In this document: in pieces, positions 1-10,162 of the stretch
How positions within the stretch are numbered: the first letter of the stretch is position 1
Layout: the number at the start of each line of letters is the position of its first letter
NCBI GenBank assembly: GCA_018669845.1
Contig: JABHSO010000165.1
Span: forward strand, 1-64,000
DNA from: Gammaproteobacteria bacterium
GTDB taxonomy: Bacteria; Pseudomonadota; Gammaproteobacteria; GCA-001735895
Reading direction: 5' to 3'
Length of the DNA: 64,000 nucleotides
The notes under the pieces: generated by a model
What the model saw: the letters and a program-made list of their open reading frames with translations, nothing else
Told to the model about the DNA's origin: nothing
The model's database searches: none
Made by a program: the position numbers and the translations under genes

Positions 1-281
1 CCCATCTTGTGCAATAGTTTTTTACCCACCACGTGAGGCGGTCTGCCATACGCATCACCTACACCCAGGTTGACATTAGGCTCACGGAAATAAACCGGCA
101 GCAACTGCCCATGCACATCGGTGATGTGTAAGATACGAGCATTTCCATTCATGGGCATGTCGTAGAAATTCTTAGGCATCTGTTGTGCATAAGCAGAAGA
201 TGGCCATAAAAGAGGTACAGAAGAAGCGGCTGCACCGGCCCCCATCATTTTAATAAAATCGCGACGGTCTAGTTTTTTCAT
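1..281 (-). CDS. soxB: SoxB-like thiosulfohydrolase (5'-nucleotidase/metallophosphoesterase family), N-terminal part, runs off the window edge
   Basis: Manual reverse translation from the ATG at 281: MKKLDRRDFIKMMGAGAAASSVPLLWPSSAYAQQMPKNFYDMPMNGNARILHITDVHGQLLPVYFREPNVNLGVGDAYGRPPHVVGKKLLHKM; Tat-like leader plus SoxB-type LHITDVHGQLLPVYFREPNVN. Not in the supplied ORF track because it is truncated. Confidence 0.85.
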   Translation of the reverse strand, partial: MKKLDRRDFIKMMGAGAAASSVPLLWPSSAYAQQMPKNFYDMPMNGNARILHITDVHGQLLPVYFREPNVNLGVGDAYGRPPHVVGKKLLHKM

Positions 282-615
282 AGGGTTACTACTGATAAAA
301 TAAATAAACAGAATAAGTCGACTATCTTTTTCTTTAGATGCCGGGCTGCTCAGGTATATATTATGTTTTCCTGAATAGATGCTTTTAACACCTTAAATTT
401 TCTGTAATCAAAATCACTGTTAATGTTATTTTCTTTATTAAGCAATTCTGTAGTTAAACATTATGCCCATCTTCAGCACTTTAAAAATTCTTACAAACCA
501 TCTCTGTATTGGGGTTTATACCTATACCAAAGCATTAAATTACCGGTATTATTATTAAAAACATGGAAATTCAAGCACTAATACATACTTTTAGCCCGAA
601 GATTAGATAAAAAAC

Positions 616-2754
616 ATGATGCCTAAATATCTGTTGTTACTATTTTCACTGTTACTTTACTCGACCCAATCACTTGCTGAAAATCCAGTTCATATTAAAA
701 TAGGTGTGTTAAGTCATCGAGGTGACACAGCAACTGCAATCAACTGGGGAGACACCGCTAAGCACCTATCGCGTAAACTACCAAATTACCTTTTTAAAAT
801 CGTTCCACTGGATTTTGATGAGATAGAAAGCAAAATTGAAAATGCTGAAATCCACTTTTTACTGGTAAATCCCAGTATTTATGTCGTAATGGAAGTGCGT
901 CACCGCATCAGACGCATTGCTACTCTTAGCCGGGTGGTCAATGAAGATTATCAAAACCAGTTTGCAGGCGTTTTGTTTACAACTCGAAATCGACAGGACA
1001 TCAAAAACCTGCAAGATCTCAAGGGAAAGCACCTGTCAGCCGTTGACCCCAAATCTCTCGGTGGATTCCAGATGGTCATCAGGGAACTCACCGATCAGGG
1101 CATAGACACCACAACAGATTTTAGTACCAGTTTTGCAGGCATTCATGATGACGTCGTGAAAACGGTAATAAATGGTTTTGCGGATGTCGGTACAGTGCGC
1201 ACCGGAATCCTCGAAAGCATGCATCAATCCGGGCAAATAAATCTTGATAATATCCGTATCATCAATCAACAGACTATTAACCATTTTAGCCAACTGCACA
1301 GTACCCGGTTATACCCTGAATGGCCATTCAGTAAATTACCCCAGACTTCTGATGAACTGGCTCAAAGTGTGGCTATCGCATTAATGGAAATGCCTGATCA
1401 TGTGGAAATAAATGGTCAAAGGTCTAGTCGCAATCGCTGGACTATTCCACTGGAATATCAACCGGTACATGAATTATTACAGTCATTACTTTTACCACCT
1501 TACGACCATTCAACTCGTTTCACCTACACTGATGCACTAAAAAAATATTGGTATGTCATTGTTTCAACCATCATATTTTTTTTCCTGCTTGCAGTAATTA
1601 CCACACTGGTTATTAGGCTGAACCGAGAATTAAAGAAATCCAACCAGAGACTTGAAAGGCAGCATTCACTGATTCTCGACTCGGTAGCTGATGGTATTTA
1701 TGGTGTTGATCTAAATGGTAACTCCACATTTATCAACAAAGCCATGGAAAACATCACCGGTTGGACAGCAAAAAATATGATTGGAAAAAATCAGCATGCC
1801 CTTTTGCATCATACCCTGCCAAACGGGGAAAGACATCCCAGTGAAAAATGCCCGGTTTATCTAACTTTCATGGACAAACAATCACGTTTTATCGAAGACG
1901 ATATATTCTGGCGTAAAGATGGATCAAGTTTTCCTGTGGAATACAGTAGTACACCACTGAAAGATGAGAAAAACCAGACCATAGGAAGCGTGGTCATTTT
2001 TCGTGATATCAGTGAACGTAAAAAAGCTGAAATACAAGCCAGAAAATTTCGTACTGAGCTGGCTCACATGGCTCGGGTCAGCACAATGGGAGAAATGGCT
2101 TCAGGTATGGCTCACGAATTAAACCAGCCGTTAACTGCCATTTCTACCTATGCCGATGCCTGCATCCGTTTGACAGAGTCTTCAGCATTCGATAAAGAAC
2201 AACTCAGTGATACGCTAGAAATTATCAGCCTGCAAGCAAAAAGGGCCGGAGCCATTATCAAACAGTTAAGAAACTTCATTCGAAAGGATATGCCGGATAG
2301 AATTCCGACCAATATAAACGATATCATTCATGAAGTACTGGTACTGATTAAACCAAGTTTGAATGAACACTCTATAATTTTACAACTTGAACTTGAAGAT
2401 GATATTCCTATTGTGCTAACTCAACACATCCAGATTGACCAGGTCATTTTAAACCTGGTAAAAAATGCAATAGAAGCCATGTCGACAAATTCATCCAGTA
2501 CTAATATTTTACAGATAAAAACAGAAATGACTGATAATGAAAATGTCAAAGTCAGCATATCCGATTCTGGTAATGGTGTTGATGAAACAATTCTTAAACG
2601 ATTATTCACCCCTTTTGCCACGTCGAAAAACAGTGGCATGGGACTGGGCTTATCCATCAGTGAAGGGATTATTAATGAGCATGGTGGTAAACTAAAACTT
2701 AAAACAAGTTCCTATCAAGGATCCGTTTTTCAATTCACTCTACCCGTTCACTGA
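616..2754 (+). CDS. Sensor histidine kinase with PhnD-like periplasmic binding domain, TM, PAS and HisKA/HATPase domains (TtrS-like)
   Basis: Signal peptide, periplasmic phosphonate-binding-like N-terminus, PAS (DGIYGVDLNGNSTFINKA), H-box MAHELNQPLTAI, G-box GMGLGLSISEGI. Confidence 0.85.
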   Translation: MMPKYLLLLFSLLLYSTQSLAENPVHIKIGVLSHRGDTATAINWGDTAKHLSRKLPNYLFKIVPLDFDEIESKIENAEIHFLLVNPSIYVVMEVRHRIRRIATLSRVVNEDYQNQFAGVLFTTRNRQDIKNLQDLKGKHLSAVDPKSLGGFQMVIRELTDQGIDTTTDFSTSFAGIHDDVVKTVINGFADVGTVRTGILESMHQSGQINLDNIRIINQQTINHFSQLHSTRLYPEWPFSKLPQTSDELAQSVAIALMEMPDHVEINGQRSSRNRWTIPLEYQPVHELLQSLLLPPYDHSTRFTYTDALKKYWYVIVSTIIFFFLLAVITTLVIRLNRELKKSNQRLERQHSLILDSVADGIYGVDLNGNSTFINKAMENITGWTAKNMIGKNQHALLHHTLPNGERHPSEKCPVYLTFMDKQSRFIEDDIFWRKDGSSFPVEYSSTPLKDEKNQTIGSVVIFRDISERKKAEIQARKFRTELAHMARVSTMGEMASGMAHELNQPLTAISTYADACIRLTESSAFDKEQLSDTLEIISLQAKRAGAIIKQLRNFIRKDMPDRIPTNINDIIHEVLVLIKPSLNEHSIILQLELEDDIPIVLTQHIQIDQVILNLVKNAIEAMSTNSSSTNILQIKTEMTDNENVKVSISDSGNGVDETILKRLFTPFATSKNSGMGLGLSISEGIINEHGGKLKLKTSSYQGSVFQFTLPVH

Positions 2755-2765
2755 GGTTTCTAAAA

Positions 2766-3395
2766 ATGGATGAATGCAAAGTATATATCATTGATGATTC
2801 GGCAGAAGTACGCCAGGCAATTAACTTGCTCATGTCATCTGTTGGTCTTGAAGTTGTTGAATTCGAGTCTGCTGATGCATTCTTAAGTGAAGATCGGGAT
2901 ATAGCAAAACTTGAGGGTTGTATCCTGCTTGATGTTAGAATGCCGGGCATGAGCGGGTTAGCTTTGCTTGAACATTTACAACAGATCAAATGTTCACCAC
3001 CCGTCATTATGATCAGTGGTCATGGTGATATTCCAATGGCTGTGAAAGCCGTACAGGAAGGCGCTATTAATTTCATCGAAAAACCCTTCAATGAACAGGA
3101 ATTACTCGACAATGTACATCGAGCTTTCAAGTTGGACTCCATTCAGCGCGGCAAAAATATGAAAGTCCAGTCGATTAAAAAACGACTAAACTCCCTGACC
3201 AGTCGTGAAAAAGAAGTGCTTTATGCAGTTACTGAAGGTCAACGCAATAAGTTAATAGCCGTAGAGCTAAATATCTCCCAGTCCACAGTGGAAGCCCACC
3301 GGGCACGCGTTATGGAAAAAATGGACGCAAGCTCACTTTCAGAACTCATGCGCATGATAATCTACATCGAAAACTCGGATATAGACATTGAGTGA
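2766..3395 (+). CDS. FixJ/TtrR-like response regulator (REC + LuxR-type HTH)
   Basis: YIIDDSAEVRQAINLL receiver, LDVRMPGMSG, C-terminal LTSREKEVLYAVTEGQRNKLIAVELNISQSTVEAHRARVMEKM; 12 bp downstream of the kinase. Confidence 0.88.
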   Translation: MDECKVYIIDDSAEVRQAINLLMSSVGLEVVEFESADAFLSEDRDIAKLEGCILLDVRMPGMSGLALLEHLQQIKCSPPVIMISGHGDIPMAVKAVQEGAINFIEKPFNEQELLDNVHRAFKLDSIQRGKNMKVQSIKKRLNSLTSREKEVLYAVTEGQRNKLIAVELNISQSTVEAHRARVMEKMDASSLSELMRMIIYIENSDIDIE

Positions 3396-3613
3396 AGTAA
3401 AACATATGGAAATTGCTAAAAGGTTATTAGATGAGTACATGGAGAAAGGTATAGCCGAGCGAAAGCATCCTGGCTTAGCTTTGGAATATATGCAGATGAG
3501 AAGACTAACTACTGGAACTATGGAACCTTAGAAACGGACTTGATAACCGAAAATTGCTACTTTGAGACGGCTTCATTGGGCAAAATATCATACTCATAAG
3601 CTAAACCTGTTCA

Positions 3614-4090
3614 CTAACTGGATTTTAGTGAATTTATATCCTGAATATAGGATTTATAGTTAAAATCAATAATATTCAATTTTACTAAAGTGAGAAGACC
3701 CTCTGCCATTGTAGAAATAGGTGTTGGATAACCCAACTGACTTGAATGAATCTCTACCAGTTTTATAAATATATCTGAATAATTACCTTCATCTATGTTT
3801 AATAATTCTGCTTCACAATCTGCCGTAAAGACTACCGGAGGATCTTCATTAAAAATTGTGAATGAAGCTTTATTATTTTTTTCAAGGTTAGAGTACTTTT
3901 TAGAAGCGGTTCTTGTAAAAAAATAAAAAGCATTTTCATGATCTATATAATGATAATAAATGGGAACTGCATGCACAGATCTGTCATTACTTGTTGATAC
4001 AATACCTATTATGTGTTTATTAATAAATGATTTGATCGCTTTATTCATATCTTGAATTCTCACAGGATTTTTAAATTCTTTATCCAGCAT
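3614..4090 (-). CDS. Pyridoxamine 5'-phosphate oxidase-family (FMN-binding split-barrel-like) protein
   Basis: IGIVSTSNDRSVHAVPIYYHYIDHENAFYFFTRTASKKYSNLEKNNKASFTIF typical of the split-barrel family. Confidence 0.6.
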   Translation of the reverse strand: MLDKEFKNPVRIQDMNKAIKSFINKHIIGIVSTSNDRSVHAVPIYYHYIDHENAFYFFTRTASKKYSNLEKNNKASFTIFNEDPPVVFTADCEAELLNIDEGNYSDIFIKLVEIHSSQLGYPTPISTMAEGLLTLVKLNIIDFNYKSYIQDINSLKSS

Positions 4091-4167
4091 TGCATAAAAG
4101 TATTGTCAGATTATTTTTGTTTTGTTGATAACTCTCTTATCTGTTCAACCAGAACGGGTGCTATTTC

Positions 4168-4334
4168 AACCTGGATAAATCAGTTAAGTGCGAAAAAGAT
4201 GTGCAAGTGATTGATCTGGGTAGCGTAATGAAAAAATGTGTTGTCACCTTATTGGTGATGAGCATTTTTTTCATATAGCTAGACGGATCAATCACTTGTA
4301 CAGACTTTCGTGATTCAACTGATTTATCCAGGTT
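4168..4334. repeat. Imperfect ~167-bp palindrome (MITE-like or inverted duplication)
   Basis: Termini AACCTGGATAAATCAGTT (4168-4185) and AACTGATTTATCCAGGTT (4317-4334) are exact reverse complements; inner CAAGTGATTGAT / ATCAATCACTTG and central TCACC-TTATT-GGTGA are all symmetric around 4251. Confidence 0.8.
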
Positions 4335-4636
4335 CATATAACCAGGCAATATTATCCAACATAGACACCATAGCTTGGAAGTCATTTCAGAGTCAAATAA
4401 AGCTCGGTGATAATCGTCATCAACTGAAATACCTAGAAAAGTGATAAATTTTACTGGTTACCAGCATGGAACATTCAACAAAACTAGAAGCAGCTAAGTT
4501 TTGAGCAGTAGTACTATGTAGTTCATCCCTGAATATTACAGTTTACTCCCCAATTTTACACTTCATCTCAAGCATGCTTTTTTGTTTTCTAGCTGTTTAT
4601 ACTTAGCTTAATCAAACCACAAAGTACAAGACAGTT

Positions 4637-5236
4637 ATGAAAACATTTAATAAATTCAGCCTTATTTTCCTGCTAATGGTCTTTTCACCCATAAGCCAGG
4701 CAGATTTAAAATCAGACTTTCAACAGGCGCATCTTAGCTTTCTAGCTTATATTGATGAAGCGGGTAGCAGTTTTGACCAGGCCTGGGATCTGTTTGAAAA
4801 GCTTGATGCAAACTATCCCGATCACCCGGCCGTGCAGGTTTATTTTGGCAGTATGGAAACACTGAAAGCAAGAAATGCCTGGATGCCGTGGACAAAAATG
4901 AAGTGGGTTGAGCAGGGACTGGATCGTATAGACAGAGCTCTATCATTGCTTAAACCAGAACATCAGCGGCAGTTTCTTATCGCCACACCTATTGCACTTG
5001 ATACGCAAATATCAGCAGCCAGTACCTTTCTAGCCGTGCCCTCTTTTCTAAACCGTCTACAGGATGGCAAGGACATGTTTGCCGAAATTCAGCAGAGTAC
5101 CGATGTCTCAGCACTGCATCCAGAATTACAATGGCGGATCTACTTGATTGGAAAAAGCATTGCTGAACAGGAAGACAATGAAACCGCTATTCACAGCTGG
5201 CAGACTAAAATCGACGAACTCAAGATAAACCCATAA
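4637..5236 (+). CDS. Secreted/periplasmic TPR-like hypothetical protein
   Basis: Signal peptide (MKTFNKFSLIFLLMVFSPISQA), helical repeat-like sequence; first gene of an ABC cluster. Confidence 0.6.
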   Translation: MKTFNKFSLIFLLMVFSPISQADLKSDFQQAHLSFLAYIDEAGSSFDQAWDLFEKLDANYPDHPAVQVYFGSMETLKARNAWMPWTKMKWVEQGLDRIDRALSLLKPEHQRQFLIATPIALDTQISAASTFLAVPSFLNRLQDGKDMFAEIQQSTDVSALHPELQWRIYLIGKSIAEQEDNETAIHSWQTKIDELKINP

Positions 5237-5249
5237 CAGGACTCACACC

Positions 5250-5927
5250 ATGGTTACTGAAAGCGTATTACAAGCCCGGCATCTGGGCAAAACCTACCAT
5301 ACAGGTGCAATTGCTTTTGAGGCTCTGAAAAACATCAACCTGAATTTAAACAAAGGAGCATTTGCCGCACTGGTCGGACCATCAGGCAGCGGTAAAAGTA
5401 CGCTGCTTAATATTTGTGGATTGATCGATGACTGTGATCAGGGCGAGTTGCTGTTTGATGGTGAAGACCTGACCCAGGCTTCACAGCAAAATTTGACCAA
5501 TATTCGACGCCAGAAACTGGGATTCATTTTTCAGGGCTTTAACCTGGTGCCAGTGATGAGCATTGCTGACAATATCGAGTACCCATTATTTCTGGCTGAC
5601 ATGCCGGTAAAACAACGAAAAAAGCAGGTGGCTGAAATGATCGAACGCGTTGGCCTGGAGGATTTATCGCATCGCCTGCCAGATCAGATATCGGGTGGCC
5701 AGAAACAGCGAGTCGCCATCGCCCGCGCACTGGTCAAAAAACCACATCTGGTGATTGCCGATGAACCAACCGCCAATCTGGATACGGCAACAGCCACATC
5801 TGTCATCGACCTGATGCATGGCATGTGTCAGGAATTCAATGCCACTTTTATTATCGCCACTCATGATGACCGTATGTCCTCACGATGCGATACCGAAATC
5901 AGACTACTAGATGGAGCACTGATATGA
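5250..5927 (+). CDS. ABC transporter ATP-binding protein (LolD/MacB type)
   Basis: Walker A GPSGSGKS, signature ISGGQKQR, Walker [13 protein letters not shown]. Confidence 0.92.
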   Translation: MVTESVLQARHLGKTYHTGAIAFEALKNINLNLNKGAFAALVGPSGSGKSTLLNICGLIDDCDQGELLFDGEDLTQASQQNLTNIRRQKLGFIFQGFNLVPVMSIADNIEYPLFLADMPVKQRKKQVAEMIERVGLEDLSHRLPDQISGGQKQRVAIARALVKKPHLVIADEPTANLDTATATSVIDLMHGMCQEFNATFIIATHDDRMSSRCDTEIRLLDGALI

Positions 5928-7141
5928 AATGGTTAATACTGGCTTACAGCAATGTGTTACGCAATAAACGTCGTACCTTCATCACCATATTAATCGCCGC
6001 CGTGGGTGTGACCTCGATACTGGTCGGTGGTGGTTTTGCCAACTTTACTTATGAAGGTCTGCGTGAAATGGCAGCCCGTGATTCAGGTCATCTGATCATG
6101 GCACATCCATCCTACTTCGATAAAGAAGAAGAGATGCAGATGCAATATGGGCTGTCCGATTATCAGCAACTGAGCCAAAGCATGGCCAGTGATCGGGAAA
6201 TTCGTTATGTATTACCCAGGATTCAATTCTCCGGGTTGGTCAGCAATGGTGAAAAATCATCTATTTTTATCGGTACGGGAGTCGATCCGGCGGGAGAATT
6301 CAAGGTCAAAGGTCCTTTCCTGACCATGGTTTCAGGTTCGGTGTTAAGCAAACGTGAAACCGCAGACAACCCCATGGTGGTCATAGGGCAGAAAATGGCA
6401 AAATCGATGAACGTCAAAAAAGGGGATTATCTCACCCTGATGTCGACAACAACGGAAGGTAGCCTGAATGCACTGGATGTAACCGTGCAAGGCGTGATGA
6501 CGACAGGCGTTCCCGATATGGATTCACGTGCACTGTATGTGAATGTGCGCACCGCTCAGGAATTACTGCAAACCGATAAGGTCAGTACGCTGTCAATTTA
6601 CCTGCGAAATACCGAAGATACGGATAAATATCGTGACATGCTGTCTACCCAATATCCAGATTATGCATGGAAAACCTGGCTGCAAAAAGCCTTTTATTAT
6701 ATCGGCGTGAAAGGTATCTATGACCGCATTTTTGGTCTGCTGGGTATCGTTATTCTGGTAATGGTATTTTTCTCCATTTCCAACACCGTGAGCATGAGCG
6801 TGATGGAACGTACGCGTGAGATTGGCACACTGCGGGCGATGGGCACCTACCAGTGGGAAGTTAATCGTGGTTTCACCCTTGAGGGACTGGTGATAGGAAC
6901 CATCGGTTCTGTGGCTGGCGCATTGCTTGGTTTTTTCATTTCAATGCTGTTTATGTTGCTGGAATTACAGATGCCTCCACCACCGGGACGATCTGAAGGT
7001 TACCCGTTGGCGATTGACATCCCGCTAGATTTTTATGGTATTGCAATAGTATTGACCATTGTGGTGTGTATGCTGGCCGCCTGGTTATCGGCTAGAAAAG
7101 CATCAGCCAAATCCATTGTTGAGGCACTTACTCATGTTTAA
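5924..7141 (+). CDS. ABC transporter permease, FtsX/LolCE/MacB family (start reassigned from ORF-track 5885)
   Basis: ATGA overlap with the ATPase gene; [33 protein letters not shown]-terminal FtsX TM region. Confidence 0.88.
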   Translation: MKWLILAYSNVLRNKRRTFITILIAAVGVTSILVGGGFANFTYEGLREMAARDSGHLIMAHPSYFDKEEEMQMQYGLSDYQQLSQSMASDREIRYVLPRIQFSGLVSNGEKSSIFIGTGVDPAGEFKVKGPFLTMVSGSVLSKRETADNPMVVIGQKMAKSMNVKKGDYLTLMSTTTEGSLNALDVTVQGVMTTGVPDMDSRALYVNVRTAQELLQTDKVSTLSIYLRNTEDTDKYRDMLSTQYPDYAWKTWLQKAFYYIGVKGIYDRIFGLLGIVILVMVFFSISNTVSMSVMERTREIGTLRAMGTYQWEVNRGFTLEGLVIGTIGSVAGALLGFFISMLFMLLELQMPPPPGRSEGYPLAIDIPLDFYGIAIVLTIVVCMLAAWLSARKASAKSIVEALTHV

Positions 7142-7880
7142 TTTTAAAATCTTTATAATATCCCTGTTTGCTATCTTAAGTCAGCCCGCACAGGCCGATC
7201 AAACTGCTAACGAGTGGGTAGAGGTAGCCGATTCCTACCGTCAAACTAACGATAACATGAAGGTTTCTACTCGTGTTCGATTGTTTAAAAAAGGTGTACA
7301 GACAAAAGAAAAGCTGTATCAGGTATTCATCAAACCCGGTCGCCAGTCACTGGTTCTGTTTCAGAGTAGTGGTGAAAAAGGTCAGAAGGTATTGATGATG
7401 GCAGACAAGTTCTGGATGATCATGCCTAAAAGCCGTCGCCCGATTCGTATCACACCAATGCAAAAACTGCTGGGTGAAGCTTCAACCGGTGATATTGCCA
7501 CCATGAGCTGGCACGAAGATTATGATGCCGTATCCGAAGGCCAAAAAGAGTCCAATGGGATCATGCTGGATGTACTCAAGCTAACTGCCATCACTAAAGG
7601 GGTCAGCTATAAATCTATCCGCCTGACTCTGCAGCCAGAAACCCATAAGCCGGTGATGGCAGAACTGTATGTCAGTTCGGGCAAGCTGGCCAAAACGGCA
7701 AACTTTGAAACAGGTCTTCGTGATGGGCGTGAACAGGTGACTAAAATGATACTGACGGATGCGATCCAGAAAGGACGGGTGACTGAAGTTGAATATCAAA
7801 GCAGTGAAGCCTACAGTTTGTCTGCCAAATACTACAACCCACAGTACCTGGCGAAGAACCGTAAGTTAAAGGTCAAATAA
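7134..7880 (+). CDS. LolA-like outer-membrane lipoprotein-sorting protein (COG2834-like); start reassigned from ORF-track 7059
   Basis: Signal peptide MFNFKIFIISLFAILSQPAQA; KVLMMADKFWMIMPKSRRPIRITPMQKLLGEAS typical of this family. Confidence 0.75.
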   Translation: MFNFKIFIISLFAILSQPAQADQTANEWVEVADSYRQTNDNMKVSTRVRLFKKGVQTKEKLYQVFIKPGRQSLVLFQSSGEKGQKVLMMADKFWMIMPKSRRPIRITPMQKLLGEASTGDIATMSWHEDYDAVSEGQKESNGIMLDVLKLTAITKGVSYKSIRLTLQPETHKPVMAELYVSSGKLAKTANFETGLRDGREQVTKMILTDAIQKGRVTEVEYQSSEAYSLSAKYYNPQYLAKNRKLKVK

Positions 7881-7882
7881 GC

Positions 7883-9118
7883 GTGATACAACCTCGCCTA
7901 TTTTTTCATTTCAGGATTTTACTCTTGTTTTTATTTTCGTCTGCCTTGCTGGCGGATGATATCAGTCTCAGCTATTCAATTCAGCCCCGGTGGTTTGACT
8001 ATAACGATGAAAGTTATATCAATACTACAGAAGACCTGATCGAAAAAACCAACCTGGTCAGCACACAGATTCTGGAGCTGGTAACTGGCACTGAAAATAT
8101 CGCACTGACTGCAACCTTGAAGAACCGTCTGCAATCCGATAAAAAAGCTGAGAGCGAAGTGACTGTCAAAGAGCTGGTTTATGCCAATACGCTGGGAAAC
8201 TGGGATTACTCTGTGGGTCGGCGTATCAGCAGTTGGGGTGTCGGTTCGGCATTTCGCCCGCTGGATGTGGTTCAGCAACAGGATTTGCAAGATACCGATC
8301 AGGAAACAATAACAGGCGTAAATCAACTGGCCTTAGAGCGGTTTTCCGGTATGTCCAGTTTAGGTTTTTATCTGATAAACCCGTCTGAAGACAACCAGCA
8401 AAGTGGTAAAAAGCAACTTGCCATTATTACCCGTTTTTCTGAATCAAAAGAAAAAGGTGACTGGCAGGGCTTGCTGCGTCTGAGTCAATTGCACAAGCTT
8501 CAGGCAGGTATAGGCGGTCTCTATGTTATTAATGATGCTCTGGAACTACATGGTTCGGTGCTGTATTCTGCTCGCTACCAACGAATGGAACATAGCTTGT
8601 CTGGACAAAATGAAAATTTACTGGCAACTGAATATCCCTGGGAAACGGTAGAATATCATGATGCAAAAAGCTGGATGCTGGGCGGTAACCTGACCTGGTC
8701 AGAGCGTCATAACCTGATTTTTGAATACTGGTTTGATCCGCTTGCGTTAGACAAGTCACAATGGGCAGAGCAGTTAAACCTGATGCAGGAGCAAAATTTG
8801 CTGCTCGGGTCGCCAGCACCACAACAGGCTGTGCAGGGCAATCTGGCCTGGAGTACCGAAGCACTGGCCAACCCACACCTTGTGCAGGATAATCTGTTTT
8901 TACGCTGGTCTTATCAGGGGGATGAATATTTGCCTCAGGCCAGTATTCTCTATTCACCAGCGGATTCCAGTTTTATGTTTAGCACTTCACTCGGCCTGGA
9001 TAAGTACTCTATGAAATTTAACATCGGTCTGCGTTTGTTTTCTGGCTCGCAGGATTCTGTTTATGGTCAGATGCCAGTTACCAGCCAGCTTTTTCTGACT
9101 GCTTATGGAGACTTTTAA
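7883..9118 (+). CDS. Predicted outer-membrane beta-barrel protein
   Basis: Signal peptide, beta-barrel-like alternation, terminal aromatic (LTAYGDF); immediately downstream of the LolA-like gene. Confidence 0.6.
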   Translation: MIQPRLFFHFRILLLFLFSSALLADDISLSYSIQPRWFDYNDESYINTTEDLIEKTNLVSTQILELVTGTENIALTATLKNRLQSDKKAESEVTVKELVYANTLGNWDYSVGRRISSWGVGSAFRPLDVVQQQDLQDTDQETITGVNQLALERFSGMSSLGFYLINPSEDNQQSGKKQLAIITRFSESKEKGDWQGLLRLSQLHKLQAGIGGLYVINDALELHGSVLYSARYQRMEHSLSGQNENLLATEYPWETVEYHDAKSWMLGGNLTWSERHNLIFEYWFDPLALDKSQWAEQLNLMQEQNLLLGSPAPQQAVQGNLAWSTEALANPHLVQDNLFLRWSYQGDEYLPQASILYSPADSSFMFSTSLGLDKYSMKFNIGLRLFSGSQDSVYGQMPVTSQLFLTAYGDF

Positions 9119-9121
9119 AGT

Positions 9122-10162
9122 ATGCAACTCTGGTCCTTTTTGACTCGCACATCTGACTGGCTGCAACTATTGCTGATCAATAGCATTATTGCGACCCTGT
9201 TAACCCTGGTCACACCCAGTACTTTCCTGGTGAATCTAATATACTCACAATGTATCGGCATTTCGATAGCAGGCATGCTGGTGCTGATAACACGTTTAAA
9301 AAAACTGCCCGAACCAACAGTCTGGATCTACCTTCCAGGCATTCCACTGGGTGCTATGACAGGTATTATCACAGCCTTTTTTCTGAGCAATGATCTTAAA
9401 AGTATTAATTATAGTACCGGTTCCGAGGTAGTCATTCGCAGTCTGTTATTTTCAGTTCTTATAGGTTCCGTTGTCACCTTATATTTTGTTTTGAATGACA
9501 AAAGACAAAAAGCACGGGCAGCCCTGGCAGAAGAACGCCTGCGCCTGGCCGACAAGGAAAAGCAACTGGTTGAAAGTCACCTGATGCTGCTTCAGGCGCA
9601 GATAGAACCTCATTTTTTATTTAATACTTTATCCAATGTCGTTGGATTGATCGAGGCCAGGCCAGATGCGGCTCGCCAAATGCTTGAATCACTCACCATC
9701 TATCTACGCGCAACATTGCATAGAACGCGGGAAGAGACAGCAACCGTAAGCGATGAAGCAGAGCTGCTGCAGGCCTATCTATCTATTCAAAAAATTCGTA
9801 TGGATAAACGACTGGAATTTAGCATTGATGTACAACCGGGTTGTGAAAAACTGAATCTGCCCCCTTTACTGATTCAGCCACTGGTAGAAAATGCAATTAT
9901 ACATGGACTGGAGCCTGCGATAGAGGGTGGAGAAGTGACCGTCTCTTTTTCAAAAGCTAATGAGATGTTGAAGTGTGTTGTGAGTGATACAGGCATGGGT
10001 CTGGATAACGAAAAACAACCAGAAAAGAAAAGTATTGGCCTGATCAACATTAGACAGAGACTGACTTCACTTTACCCAAAGCAGGCTGAATTGATATTAC
10101 GGCAGAATAAAACAACTGGTATGACAGCAAGTCTCACGATTGCGCTGGAGTGTCTATCATGA
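9122..10162 (+). CDS. LytS/AlgZ-type sensor histidine kinase
   Basis: LQAQIEPHFLFNTLSNVVGLIEARPDAARQML (His_kinase motif), HATPase. Confidence 0.88.
   Translation: MQLWSFLTRTSDWLQLLLINSIIATLLTLVTPSTFLVNLIYSQCIGISIAGMLVLITRLKKLPEPTVWIYLPGIPLGAMTGIITAFFLSNDLKSINYSTGSEVVIRSLLFSVLIGSVVTLYFVLNDKRQKARAALAEERLRLADKEKQLVESHLMLLQAQIEPHFLFNTLSNVVGLIEARPDAARQMLESLTIYLRATLHRTREETATVSDEAELLQAYLSIQKIRMDKRLEFSIDVQPGCEKLNLPPLLIQPLVENAIIHGLEPAIEGGEVTVSFSKANEMLKCVVSDTGMGLDNEKQPEKKSIGLINIRQRLTSLYPKQAELILRQNKTTGMTASLTIALECLS

Noticed and set aside
3406-3531. 41-codon ORF MEIAKRLLDEYMEKGIAERKHPGLALEYMQMRRLTTGTMEP after the response regulator
   Set aside because: Too short and unrecognised; could be a gene remnant but unsupported.
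4161-4385. 74-aa minus-strand ORF from the track
   Set aside because: Falls within the imperfect palindrome; its peptide is a by-product of the inverted repeat and has no recognised family.
7976-8957. Long antisense ORFs (116 and 142 aa) opposite the beta-barrel gene
   Set aside because: Low-complexity, Cys/Pro-rich peptides without signal or family, opposite a well-supported CDS.
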